From positions 186,001 through 250,000 of the forward strand of contig NZ_BBQZ01000001.1 of the NCBI RefSeq assembly GCF_000974805.1: DNA of 64,000 bases, read 5' to 3'. This document shows positions 36,525 to 45,474 of this stretch, one piece after another (position 1 is the stretch's first letter; the number at the start of each line of letters is the position of its first letter). Position numbers and translations under genes: made by a program. The notes beneath the pieces are model-generated. The model did no database searches and had not been told where the DNA came from. It saw only the letters and a list, made by a program, of their open reading frames with translations. This DNA comes from Demequina salsinemoris. GTDB lineage: Bacteria > Actinomycetota > Actinomycetes > Actinomycetales > Demequinaceae.

Positions 36525-37246
36525 AGGCCGATGCGGTGGACGAACTGCTGGAGCATGTCCCCGACGCCCGCGAGGATGGAGGAGTCCTCGAGATTGAGGG
36601 TCGACAGCACGGGCGTGCCGGGAGCGACCAGGCCGTTGACGGAGCCCCAGTCGAGATCGTTCGAGGAGATGATGCCCGTGACGGTCGAGTAGTCGCCGGC
36701 CTGCTCCACGGTGAAGTCCTCGAGGGTGCCGGTGATGATCGTGTCGTCGGGAAGGGTGATGTCGACGGACTCGACGGCGGGGATCCTGTCGAAGTCGAGG
36801 CGGTTCACCTGGAAGTCCGACGTGACGTAGAGGGTGTCCTCCTCCGAGATGGTGGCCACGGGGGAGCCCTGCCACGCGTAGCTTCCGGCGTTCACCGCGA
36901 TGTCCGTGACGATCCCGTCGACGGACGCGACGATGGTCAGGTCGCCCTCGGCGCTCACCAGGCCGTCCTCGACATCCACGAGGCCCTCGGCGACGTCGCG
37001 CTCGAGGGTGGTCGACGAGATCTGCATCAACGGGTCGCCGACGCTGACCTCGTCGCCCTGCGCGACGTACGTTGTGGTGACGATGCCCGCATAGTCGGTG
37101 CCGACGGGGTGCTCCACCGCCTGGATGGAGCCGGTGACCGAGTCGAGGCGATGCTCGCGCTGGTTGAAGACGACGGTCGAGAGTGCTCCGATGAGCAGCA
37201 CGACCGCGAGCCCGAGCGCAAAACGCACCTGGTTGGTCAGAAGCAT
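36521..37246 (-). CDS. HlyD-like membrane-anchored adaptor
   Basis: 241 residues. One N-terminal transmembrane helix (about 8-27), then a biotinyl-lipoyl-like hairpin (YAGIVTTTYVAQGDEVSVGDPLMQI, and later VDGIVTDIAVNAGSYAWQGSPVATI) and beta-barrel region, the layout of HlyD/Alg44-type periplasmic adaptors though short and with little coiled coil. It starts 86 bases after the GT2 gene and is coupled to the TPR gene. In monoderms such proteins probably act in the wall space, perhaps guiding the polysaccharide made by the synthase. Confidence 0.72.
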   Translation of the reverse strand: MLLTNQVRFALGLAVVLLIGALSTVVFNQREHRLDSVTGSIQAVEHPVGTDYAGIVTTTYVAQGDEVSVGDPLMQISSTTLERDVAEGLVDVEDGLVSAEGDLTIVASVDGIVTDIAVNAGSYAWQGSPVATISEEDTLYVTSDFQVNRLDFDRIPAVESVDITLPDDTIITGTLEDFTVEQAGDYSTVTGIISSNDLDWGSVNGLVAPGTPVLSTLNLEDSSILAGVGDMLQQFVHRIGL

Positions 37247-37332
37247 GGGGGAGGTCCTTCAGGAGGTCGGGGCCGAGGGGTCCGGCGACGATGCGGAGGA
37301 GGTGGGGGTGGGGACAGGCGCGCCCGGAGGCG

Positions 37333-40300
37333 TCAGCGACGGGGCCCGCGGTCGCCTGTCGGCCCCGGACGGCGACCATCGTCGGGCGGATAGGGCCCGG
37401 GCCGGTTCTGAGTCCAGGCCTGCGGCGGACCTTGGCGCTGCCCTGCCTGCCGATATCCGTATCCGTCCCACCCCTGGCTCGCTCCGGGCCAGGCGGGTGA
37501 CTGCGGCGACGGCGCCCAACCCTGGCCGTAGCCCACTGCCTCGGGATAGGGGTAGGCAGGTGCGGGCGCTCCCGCGTACGGCTGCGCGCCGTAGGGCTGT
37601 CCGGTGTACGGGTCGTAGCCCGCGGGTGCTCCGTACGGCGGATAGGCCGGGTTGGCGGCGGGCTGACCGCCGTACTGGGGGGTGTACGGCCGGACGCCGG
37701 GACGCTGATCGGTCTCGGGAGAGTATCCGGGGTAGGCCTCGTAGCCGGCCTGCGGGTCGTACCCGCCGGGTCCGTAGGCGGGGTACGGCGCGTACCCGGG
37801 GTGGGCCCACCCGCCCTGCGCGGGGCCGTAGCCGTCAGCCTCGGGAGCGTAGGCGCCCAGACCGTACGGCGGCTGCCCGTAGGCGCCCTGATCGTATGCA
37901 CCCTGCCCGTACGCGGCCTGCTCGTAGCCCTGCTGAGGGGACGGCTGCCCGTAGGCGGCGCGCTCGTGCGCCGGCGGAACGGCGGGCGGGAAGTGTCCGG
38001 GGAGCGGATAGTCGCCGGCCTGGTAGGCCTGTCCCCACGGTGCGGAGGGGGAAGGTGCGGAAGGCGCGTGGCCCTGGGCCGCCGGGGCGAGGGGCGGCTG
38101 TGCGGGGCTGTCGTGCTCGGCCGGGCCGGCCTGCTGCGGCTGGGACGGGAGCGATGCCGGCGTGCCGTCCTCCTCGTGGGAAGCGGTCGCATTATCGCTG
38201 GTGCCAGGGGCGATGCCGGCGGTGGCGCCCGCGGACGCATCGTCCGGGGCGTGGCTCGCGGGTGCGAGGCCGGGCCCTCCCTGCGGCGGGGTCGCATCGG
38301 AGGCCGCCGGGGCGTCGCCGGCCTCGACGTCCACGCCTGCGCCATCGACCGCGGCGGTTGCGGTGTCGGAGTCGAGTGTGGCGTCGGAGTCGAGCTGGGC
38401 CTCGGGGTCGGCGAGGCCGACCGAGCCGGCGTGGTCCTCCGGCGCCTCCCGGTCGGGCACGGCGACGAGCGGCGGGTGGGCCGTGTCGGCGGCGGCCGCT
38501 CGGGTCTCGTTCGCCGCGCGGGCGGCCATGCTGGCGGCGCGCGCGGCGGCCGCGGTCGCCGTCTGCGCCGCCCACGCCGGCCCTGCCCAACCCGGCCCGG
38601 AGGGATCCTGGAACACGACGCTCGCCGGTGGGACCGCATCGTCCTGGTGACTCTGCGCGTAGAACGCCTGCGTCGCGAGACGCGCGCCCACGCCGACGGG
38701 CATCGCACCCGGGGCGATCTCGCCGTGCTCCTCGAGCAGCGCGGCGATCTCGAGGTCGAGCTCGTCGACGTGCGCGGGCGCTTCCGCGGGTGTGGACCTC
38801 GTGGCTCCGGCGCGCACGCGCGGCTTGAGGTTGAGGCCCGCGGTCACGATGAACACGCCCAGGATCGCCGTGTTGACGAGGTTCCAGACGGTGGCGAGAG
38901 TGAGGATGCCGTTGCCCATGTCGCGCCAGATCGCGACGAACGATGCGATGAGCAGGAACGCGAAGAACAGCATCTGCGGCACCATGTAGTTGAAGGCGGA
39001 GCTCTGCTTCACGGAGCCCGTCGCCTGCCAGCCGACGTCCTTGCCCCGCAGCACGTTGAACAGCGCCTTCGTGTACACGGGGAACGAGACGGTGGCGAGC
39101 GTCAGCGTCTGCCATTTGTACGTGCCGAGCGCGTACCAGGCGAGGATGATCTGCATGACGTAGAAGCCCGCGTAGAACAGCGCCCATTCGAGCACGGTGA
39201 TTGACAGCGACACGGGCCTCAGGTCGAAGAAGATCTCGAGCGGCGGCACGAGCAGCAGCGGCAGGGGCGCGATGCCGGTGAGGTAGAACGATGCGGTCGT
39301 CAGGTACTGCAGTCGCTGATCGAGCGTGAGGTTCGACTTCTTGCGGCTCAGCAGCGGATGGGTGAAGAGGATCTCGAAGCCTCCGGTGGCCCAGCGCAGC
39401 TGCTGCTTGGAGAACGCCTCGACGGAGTCCGGGGCGTCGCCGATCGCGAGGACCTCGGGGATGAAGATCGTGCGCCAGCCGCGTTCGTGCAGCATGAGCG
39501 ACGTCCACACGTCCTCGGACTTCGAGTCCGTGTAGATGCCGCCGATGTCCAGCACGGCCTCGCGCCTGAACATCACGTTCGTGCCCACGCAGAACGCGGC
39601 GTTGAACTTGTTCTTGCCCGGCTGCACGAAGCGGTAGAACACCGTCTGCATGTACGCGGCGCCCTTCGAGATGACGCTGTCGTTCTCGTTGCCGTACGCC
39701 TGCGGTGTCTGGACGAAGGCGACCTTGCGGTCCACGAAGAACGGCAGGGTCTGCTCGATGAACTCGGGGCGCGGCACGAAGTCCGCGTCGAAGATCGCGA
39801 AGAACTCGCCCTTGGCGAGCGTCAGGGCGTGGTTGACGTTGCCCGCCTTCGCGCCGTTGGAGCTGAGGCGGCGCACGTACCGCACGCCGATCTCGGCGGC
39901 GAGCTCCTTGACCGCGTCGCTGCGGCCGTCGTCCAGGATCCACGTGCGATGCTGCCCTCGCATCGCCTGTGCGGCGCGAGCGGTGCGCTCGATCACGTCG
40001 AGCGGCTCGCCGTACACCGTGATGAGGATGTCGACCGTGACCGGGCGTCCGGCCATGAGGATCGGCCACCGCGTGGGGTCGCCGTGGTGGTGGGCGTACA
40101 GCGCGCTGCGCGCATGGTGCACGGCGTAGGTGCGGGGGTTCTGCCCGCCCGCGAGGATCGTCCAGCTCGTCATGAGCGCGTGCAGCACGAGCACGAGCTC
40201 GGCGGACACGACCATGACGTACGGCACCAGATCTCCGCGGTTCGCGGGATTGAGGAGGAACCCCGTGTACGCGAGGACGCCGAGCGTCGCGATCATCACG

Positions 40301-40386
40301 AGCGTGATGAGGACAGGGGACTGCTCCGAGCCCATGAAATGGTGCTGCTCAGGGCGCCCAGGGTGGGCAGACTGCATCGTGCTCAT
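37333..40386 (-). CDS. BcsA-like GT2 polysaccharide synthase with long disordered tail
   Basis: 1017 residues. Two N-terminal helices, a cytoplasmic GT2 domain and four or more C-terminal helices. All processive beta-glycosyltransferase motifs are present: WILDDG (about 150), IFDADFVPR (DxD, about 200), a SEDVW variant of TED (about 290) and QQLRWATGG (about 330). The PilZ c-di-GMP domain of bacterial cellulose synthases is absent. From about residue 525 a 490-residue tail is Ala/Pro-rich, then a Tyr-Gly-Pro-Gln repeat region (AYGQ, PPYG units). Start ATG 40386; longer upstream frame lacks support. The flanking GH81 beta-1,3-glucanase suggests a beta-1,3-glucan or mixed-linkage product rather than cellulose. 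A Crp-type site lies 142 bases upstream. Confidence 0.87.
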   Translation of the reverse strand: MSTMQSAHPGRPEQHHFMGSEQSPVLITLVMIATLGVLAYTGFLLNPANRGDLVPYVMVVSAELVLVLHALMTSWTILAGGQNPRTYAVHHARSALYAHHHGDPTRWPILMAGRPVTVDILITVYGEPLDVIERTARAAQAMRGQHRTWILDDGRSDAVKELAAEIGVRYVRRLSSNGAKAGNVNHALTLAKGEFFAIFDADFVPRPEFIEQTLPFFVDRKVAFVQTPQAYGNENDSVISKGAAYMQTVFYRFVQPGKNKFNAAFCVGTNVMFRREAVLDIGGIYTDSKSEDVWTSLMLHERGWRTIFIPEVLAIGDAPDSVEAFSKQQLRWATGGFEILFTHPLLSRKKSNLTLDQRLQYLTTASFYLTGIAPLPLLLVPPLEIFFDLRPVSLSITVLEWALFYAGFYVMQIILAWYALGTYKWQTLTLATVSFPVYTKALFNVLRGKDVGWQATGSVKQSSAFNYMVPQMLFFAFLLIASFVAIWRDMGNGILTLATVWNLVNTAILGVFIVTAGLNLKPRVRAGATRSTPAEAPAHVDELDLEIAALLEEHGEIAPGAMPVGVGARLATQAFYAQSHQDDAVPPASVVFQDPSGPGWAGPAWAAQTATAAAARAASMAARAANETRAAAADTAHPPLVAVPDREAPEDHAGSVGLADPEAQLDSDATLDSDTATAAVDGAGVDVEAGDAPAASDATPPQGGPGLAPASHAPDDASAGATAGIAPGTSDNATASHEEDGTPASLPSQPQQAGPAEHDSPAQPPLAPAAQGHAPSAPSPSAPWGQAYQAGDYPLPGHFPPAVPPAHERAAYGQPSPQQGYEQAAYGQGAYDQGAYGQPPYGLGAYAPEADGYGPAQGGWAHPGYAPYPAYGPGGYDPQAGYEAYPGYSPETDQRPGVRPYTPQYGGQPAANPAYPPYGAPAGYDPYTGQPYGAQPYAGAPAPAYPYPEAVGYGQGWAPSPQSPAWPGASQGWDGYGYRQAGQRQGPPQAWTQNRPGPYPPDDGRRPGPTGDRGPRR

Positions 40387-40527
40387 CGGTGACTCCGGGG
40401 GAAGGGCGTCGGATGGGGGGACCCGCTCGGGGAGAGCGGAGGCGGCGCTGCCTTCGGGGCGACACCGGCTGAGCCGAGCTGCCGAGCGCGACCGGGGGTG
40501 CCATCCTCCCGGTGAAGCGCTCGCCGA

Positions 40528-40543
40528 TGTGACCTCGGTCACA
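40528..40543. promoter_or_regulatory. Crp/GlxR-type binding site
   Basis: TGTGACCTCGGTCACA matches the TGTGA-N6-TCACA consensus of the Crp family exactly. It lies upstream of the GT2 synthase gene and overlaps a possible -10 (CATAGT on the minus strand, 40543-40548), which would suit repression. Confidence 0.6.
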
Positions 40544-40671
40544 CTATGCAGGTCGAGTCATCTGGTGTCGTGCAAGTGTGAAAAATAGCACACCGAGTGC
40601 CGCCAAGCACGTGTCTGCGCGGGATCATGCCTGGTCTCTGCTAGGAGGGCTCAAGCGGCTGGACCTGGGCG

Positions 40672-40719
40672 CGGCGCTGACCGCGGCGCTGACCGCGGCG
40701 CGGACCGCGGCGTGGACCG
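40672..40719. repeat. Four tandem 12-bp repeats
   Basis: CGGCGCTGACCG twice exactly, then CGGCGCGGACCG and CGGCGTGGACCG, ending four bases before the GH81 stop codon region. The 40387-40723 gap otherwise holds the Crp site and an A-rich GTGTGAAAAATAGCACAC patch; I see no gene. Confidence 0.7.
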
Positions 40720-40723
40720 CGGC

Positions 40724-42784
40724 TCAGCCCGCGTCGGCGATGAACGTGAGCATGTACGCGCGCGACATCGCGTCGTCGATCGCGCTCTCGGGGAGCGTGA
40801 GAGCGATGTCCCACGCGGTCGCCTGCTCGGTCGAGTCGGCGAGGGCCGCGTACATCGTGATGAGGTCGGTGAACTGGGGGGCCGTGCCCGACGGCATGGC
40901 CTCGGCGATCGACGCGAGGATCTTGGTGTGATCCGCGTCGTCGTCGGTCGAGAGGAGCGCGAGCTGCGTGGGGTTCAGCGGCAGCAGCTGGATGCCGAGC
41001 ATCGCGGCCGGGTCGGTCGAGAACCACGTGGCCCAGTCGCGCTTGCCGCCCCACTCGATGCCGACCACCTGATGCAGGTACTCGGGCGCGAACGAGGTGT
41101 CGGGGCGCAGGTACAGCGACAGCGCGGAGTGGGCCTCGGCCGACAGCATCCACACGGCCCGGTCGTATGCCGCGTCGTCGCCTCGCAGCTGCGACCAGGC
41201 GGCGACGGCGGTCCACGCGTTGACGGCCTCGGAGCTCGACTCCTGGTTGTTGCCGTCGGCGAACTCCGCGGTGCCGGACGCCCACGAGTGCCCCGCGTAC
41301 GGATCGAAGACGCGGGTCGTCGGAACCTCGTCGGAGCCCTCGGACGCGATGTCCGCCACGAGTGCGTCGATCACGGGGGCCACGTCGGCGAGCTGGACGA
41401 CGCCCTCCTCGACGGCGATGGTCGCGGCGTAGATCAGGTACCCGTAGTGGAAGTGGTGGTCGTTGAACTCCTCCGACCCGTACGCGGTGTCGTAGCCGAC
41501 GACGCCGCTCCAGTTCGGGTCGTAGACGAAGCAGCGTGACGTCGCGGTCTCGCAGCGCGAGGCGTCGGTCCACTCGCCCAGCGCGGTCGCGAGCCTGTCG
41601 CCGATGAGCGTCGCCGAGTCCTCGTCCCCGAGATCGTTCGCGAGCGCGAGCAGCTGCGCGTCGCGGTACAGCTCCTTGGCGCCGAAGTACGTGTCGGACG
41701 GGTAGTCGCTCGCGCTCGTCGCATCGTCCGCGATGGCGGACAGGACCGACTCCTTCTGGACGGCGTCGAGGCTGCCCGTGTCGAGCGTGAGGGTGGGCTC
41801 GATCGTGTCCACCGTCCACGACAGGGTCGTGCCCTGGCAGGCGGTGGTGGGGCCGTCGATCGTGAGGAACGACCCGGCGGCGCACTCGCCCGCGTCGTCG
41901 TCGGCGATGCTCGCGGTCGCGTCGACGGTCGCGGGGGGCACGAGCACGGTCGAGCCCCCGTTGAGGGTCGCGTACTCGAGGCTCGTGTCGCCCTCGGAGC
42001 CGGTCGTCGTCACGGAGGTCAGCGGTGAGCCCATCGCCTCGATGTACGAGGAGGCGTCAGCGTCGGAGGGGATCGGGAAGGCCATGAGCCAGCCGCCCTC
42101 TGCGAGCGTCACCTTCCGCTCGCTCACGGTCGCGCTCGACGTCTTCACGGCGTAGGTGGTGCCTTCGATGTCGACCGTCCCTGTCGCGCCGGACCAGGTC
42201 GGCTCCTCGGAGAGCTTGAGCGTCACCTCCGAGTCCGCGACGACGCCGATCGCCGGCCACCCCTCGGCGATCGTCGCGGTCGCGAGCGGCCCGTCCTCGC
42301 CGGGGAACTCGAGCGACGTGTAGACGGGGTCGTTGACGCTCACCTGGGGTCGCGAGGTCGACTGTGGAACCGACACGGTGAGGACCGTCCCGGTCTGCGC
42401 CGCGATCAGGGCGTCGGACGCGGCCACGGTCGGCAGCGCGACGCCGATGGACCGCCTGCCCACCTCCACCGTGACGGGCGACGGGAACGCGCGCGCGGGC
42501 AGCGTGGCGTACGCGAGAGAGGAGTACCAGCGGTTCGTCGGCGCGAGCACGCCGTCCGCGACGCCGTTCGTCGCGGGCGCGTCCCCGACCGCCTCGACGG
42601 GGAGGGTCTCGGTGAGAGCCGAGGCCGCATCGTCCACCGTCCCGAGGTCCTCCGTCGAGGTCGTCCCCGACGAGGACGTCGTCCCGCCGTCGGCCGAGTC
42701 AGAGTGCGTGCACCCCGCGAGCACGAGCAGGCTCGCCGCGGCGCACATCGCGGTCACGAGGCGGGGCGCGCGTCCGGGGGTCAC
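40724..42784 (-). CDS. GH81 endo-beta-1,3-glucanase lipoprotein
   Basis: 686 residues. N-terminal lipoprotein signal ending in LLVLAGC (Cys near residue 25), then a Ser/Thr-rich linker. GH81 signatures: APTNRWYSSLAY near the start, YDTAYGSEEFNDHHFHYGYLIYAA, and FDPYAGHSWASGTAEFADGNNQESSSEAVNAW with the catalytic acidic residues around position 515. It hydrolyses beta-1,3-glucan outside the membrane. Lying next to a GT2 synthase operon on the same strand, it may trim the product of that synthase, or it may serve nutrient acquisition. GTG 42784 has TAGGAT six bases upstream. Confidence 0.87.
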   Translation of the reverse strand: MTPGRAPRLVTAMCAAASLLVLAGCTHSDSADGGTTSSSGTTSTEDLGTVDDAASALTETLPVEAVGDAPATNGVADGVLAPTNRWYSSLAYATLPARAFPSPVTVEVGRRSIGVALPTVAASDALIAAQTGTVLTVSVPQSTSRPQVSVNDPVYTSLEFPGEDGPLATATIAEGWPAIGVVADSEVTLKLSEEPTWSGATGTVDIEGTTYAVKTSSATVSERKVTLAEGGWLMAFPIPSDADASSYIEAMGSPLTSVTTTGSEGDTSLEYATLNGGSTVLVPPATVDATASIADDDAGECAAGSFLTIDGPTTACQGTTLSWTVDTIEPTLTLDTGSLDAVQKESVLSAIADDATSASDYPSDTYFGAKELYRDAQLLALANDLGDEDSATLIGDRLATALGEWTDASRCETATSRCFVYDPNWSGVVGYDTAYGSEEFNDHHFHYGYLIYAATIAVEEGVVQLADVAPVIDALVADIASEGSDEVPTTRVFDPYAGHSWASGTAEFADGNNQESSSEAVNAWTAVAAWSQLRGDDAAYDRAVWMLSAEAHSALSLYLRPDTSFAPEYLHQVVGIEWGGKRDWATWFSTDPAAMLGIQLLPLNPTQLALLSTDDDADHTKILASIAEAMPSGTAPQFTDLITMYAALADSTEQATAWDIALTLPESAIDDAMSRAYMLTFIADAG

Positions 42785-42790
42785 ATCACG

Positions 42791-42796
42791 ATCCTA
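42791..42796 (-). promoter_or_regulatory. -10 box of leaderless GH81 gene
   Basis: TAGGAT on the minus strand, six bases before GTG 42784. Confidence 0.55.
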
Positions 42797-42813
42797 GGTG
42801 CGCGTCCGACGAT

Positions 42814-43545
42814 TCAGATGTGCATCCCGCATTCCATCTTGTCGGTGCCTGCCCAGCGTCCCGCGCGCCGGTCCTCGCCCGCCTCGACCCGCCTCGTGCA
42901 CGGCGCGCAGCCGATGCTCGGGTAGCCCTGGTCGACGAGCGGATTGCGCGGCAGGTCATGCTCGACCTGGTAGCGCTCGAACGTGTCGTCGTCCCAGGCG
43001 GCGAGCGGGTTGACCTTGACCATGCCGCGCGTCGCGTCCCAGTCCACGACGGGCAGGGTCGCGCGGGTCTCGGCGTCGATGCGCCGCGCGCCCGTCGCCC
43101 ACGCGCGGTAGCCCGCGAGGGTGACGCGCAGCGGCTCGACCTTGCGGCGGGCGCAGCACAGGTTGGGGTCGCGGTCGTGCAGTCGCGGCCCGGCCTCGGC
43201 GTCCTGCTCCGCGACGGTCTGCCGCGGGGTCGCGTTGACCACGGTGATCGGCAGTCGGCGCGCGGCCTCGTCCCTCGTCGCGAGCGTCTCGGGGAAGTGG
43301 TAGCCGGTGTCGAGGAAGACGATGTCGATGCCGGGCAGCCGTGTGCCGAACAGGTGGGCGAGCACGGTGTTCTGCATGGACGATGCGACGGCCAGGTCTC
43401 GCCCGAAGGTCGCCACCGCCCAGTCGGCGATGTGGCCCGCGGACGCGGTCTCGAGCCTCGCGTTCACCTCGGCGCACGTCTCGGCGTTCCACTCGCTCGG
43501 GTTGAGCAGGGTGAGCGAGGCGGCGGCGGGCAGGATCGATGTCAT
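42814..43545 (-). CDS. cysH: Adenylyl-sulfate (APS) reductase
   Basis: 243 residues, assimilatory sulfate reduction in the cytoplasm. The fold is an adenine-alpha-hydrolase (DTGYHFPET substrate loop). The pairs NLCCARRKVEPL and GYPSIGCAPCTRRV supply the four Cys of a [4Fe-4S] cluster, which marks it as the APS-reducing, not PAPS-reducing, type; the C-terminal KMECGMHI holds the redox Cys. ATG 43545 overlaps the sulfite reductase stop, so both are one operon and yield sulfide together. Confidence 0.93.
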   Translation of the reverse strand: MTSILPAAASLTLLNPSEWNAETCAEVNARLETASAGHIADWAVATFGRDLAVASSMQNTVLAHLFGTRLPGIDIVFLDTGYHFPETLATRDEAARRLPITVVNATPRQTVAEQDAEAGPRLHDRDPNLCCARRKVEPLRVTLAGYRAWATGARRIDAETRATLPVVDWDATRGMVKVNPLAAWDDDTFERYQVEHDLPRNPLVDQGYPSIGCAPCTRRVEAGEDRRAGRWAGTDKMECGMHI

Positions 43546-45371
43546 CGGATCAGCTCCTCGTCCACCCTGAACGCCCAGTCGGCGAACGCCTCGTCCTGCT
43601 CCCGGGTCTCGAGGTAGTGGCGGGTGACGCGGTCCACGTAGGCGGGCATGCCGTCGGCGGTGACCTTGTGGCCGCGGATCTTGCGGCCGAACTCGTCGTC
43701 CTCGCCCCTGCCCAGGCGTCCGCCGAGGTGGACCTGGAAGCCGGGCACCTGCTCGCCCGATGCCTCGTCCAGGACCAGCTGGCCCTTGAAGCCGATGTCG
43801 GCCACCTGGATGCGGGCGCACGAGTTCGGGCAGCCGTTGACGTGCACCGAGATAGGGGAGTCGAGGTCGGGGAACCGCTCGTCGAGGATCTTCACGACCT
43901 CACGCGCGGTGGCCTTGGTCTCGACGATCGCGAGCTTGCAGTACTCGATGCCCGTGCAGGCCATGACGTTGCGGTGGAACTCGCCGGGCTCGGCCTCGAG
44001 CTCGAGCTCGCGCAGGCCGTTGACGACGTCGTTGACCTTGTCCGTCGGCACGTCGAGGACGAGCAGCTTCTGGAGGGGGGTCAGGCGGATGCGGTCGGAG
44101 CCCGCAGCCTCGGCGAGCTCCGCGATGCGCTCGAGCTTGGCGCCCGAGATGCGGCCAGCGATCGGCGCGGCGCCGATGTACCAGCGGCCGTCCTTCTGCT
44201 CGTGGATGCCGACGTGGTCGCCGCGGTCGCCCGGCTTGGAGACCGCGGGCGCGGGGCCGTCGGGCAGCTCCCAGCCGAGGTAGTCGTCCTGGAGGACCTG
44301 GCGGAACTTCTCCGCGCCCCAGGCCTTGACGAGGAACTTGAGGCGCGCGCGGGTGCGCAGGCGGCGGTAGCCGTGGTCGCGGAAGATGCCGATGACGCCG
44401 GCCCACACCTCGGGAACCTTGGCGGGCTCCACGAAGGCGCCGAGGCGCTGGCCCAGGTGCGGGTTGATGGACAGGCCGCCGCCGACCCACAGGTCGTAGC
44501 CGAGCCCGAGCTCGGGGTGCTCGACCGCGACGAACGCGATGTCCTGCACCTCGTGGACGATGTCGGGGATGCGGGTGCCGGAGATCGCGGTCTTGAACTT
44601 GCGGGGCAGGTTGGAGAACTCGGGGCTGCCGATGCCGCGCTCGATGATCGCCTGGATCTGCGGCGTGGGGTCGAGCAGCTCGTCCTTCGCGACGCCCGCG
44701 ACGGGGGAGCCGAGGATGACGCGCGGGCTGTCGCCGCACGCCTCGGTCGTGAACAGGCCGACCGCCTCGATGCGTCGGAAGATCTCCGGCACGTCCTCGA
44801 TGCGGATCCAGTGCAGCTGGATGTTCTGGCGGTCGGAGATGTCGGCGGAGTCGCGGCCGAACTCCTGCGAGATGCGGGCGATCTCGCGGGCCTGCGCGAC
44901 GGTGAGCTGGCCGCCGTCGGAGCGGACGCGGAGCATGAAGTACTCGTCGTCGAGCTGGTGCGGCTCGAGGATCGCGGTCTTGCCGCCGTCGATCCCGGGG
45001 CGGCGCTGCGTGTACAGGCCCCACCAGCGGAAGCGGCCGCGCAGGTCGCTCGGCGGGATCGACCAGAAGCCCCATCGCGCGTACATCGTCTCGATGCGGT
45101 GTCGCACCTCGAGCGGGTCGGAGGTCGCCTTGAACTCCTCGTTGGGGTTGAGCGGCGTGCGGTCGCCGGCGGCCCACTGGCCGTCCTTGGAGGCGGTGTT
45201 CTTGCGCGCGGCGGCCTCGCGGGTGCGGATGAGGCGTGCCTCCTCGCGCTGACGCTGGCGTGCCTCGGCCTCGCGCGCGGCGGGGTCGAGGGTTGCGGGC
45301 GCGGCCGACGTGGGCGCGACGACACCCGCGTCGGGCGACGCGGTCGTGGAGGGGGTGGTGTCCGGGTTCAC
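43542..45371 (-). CDS. Ferredoxin-dependent nitrite/sulfite reductase
   Basis: 609 residues, siroheme [4Fe-4S] hemoprotein. Two NIR/SIR half-domains are visible; the cluster ligands are in CTGIEYCKLA and NGCPNSCARIQ. Operon partner cysH makes sulfite, so sulfite reductase is the likely role over nitrite reductase. The N-terminal 60 residues are Ala/Arg-rich and poorly conserved. Start GTG 45371 lies five bases after AGGAG. A 104-base leader with a cysteine-rich ORF precedes it, so expression is probably cysteine-controlled. Confidence 0.9.
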   Translation of the reverse strand: MNPDTTPSTTASPDAGVVAPTSAAPATLDPAAREAEARQRQREEARLIRTREAAARKNTASKDGQWAAGDRTPLNPNEEFKATSDPLEVRHRIETMYARWGFWSIPPSDLRGRFRWWGLYTQRRPGIDGGKTAILEPHQLDDEYFMLRVRSDGGQLTVAQAREIARISQEFGRDSADISDRQNIQLHWIRIEDVPEIFRRIEAVGLFTTEACGDSPRVILGSPVAGVAKDELLDPTPQIQAIIERGIGSPEFSNLPRKFKTAISGTRIPDIVHEVQDIAFVAVEHPELGLGYDLWVGGGLSINPHLGQRLGAFVEPAKVPEVWAGVIGIFRDHGYRRLRTRARLKFLVKAWGAEKFRQVLQDDYLGWELPDGPAPAVSKPGDRGDHVGIHEQKDGRWYIGAAPIAGRISGAKLERIAELAEAAGSDRIRLTPLQKLLVLDVPTDKVNDVVNGLRELELEAEPGEFHRNVMACTGIEYCKLAIVETKATAREVVKILDERFPDLDSPISVHVNGCPNSCARIQVADIGFKGQLVLDEASGEQVPGFQVHLGGRLGRGEDDEFGRKIRGHKVTADGMPAYVDRVTRHYLETREQDEAFADWAFRVDEELIR

Positions 45372-45474
45372 CGTGGCTCCTGGGTGGTGATGGGAGCTCG
45401 GCCTGCGCGGGCGTACGAGGAGTGCGCCCGGTTCAGCCGAGCGCCCTGGGTACGGGTGGGTATCCGAGGGCGAC
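45372..45474 (-). promoter_or_regulatory. Probable attenuator/leader between peptide and sulfite reductase
   Basis: The 103-base spacer between the leader ORF and the sulfite reductase start contains CGCCCT paired with AGGGCG and other GC-rich alternatives, then the AGGAG ribosome site. Folding was not computed. The position fits translation-dependent attenuation. Confidence 0.4.
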
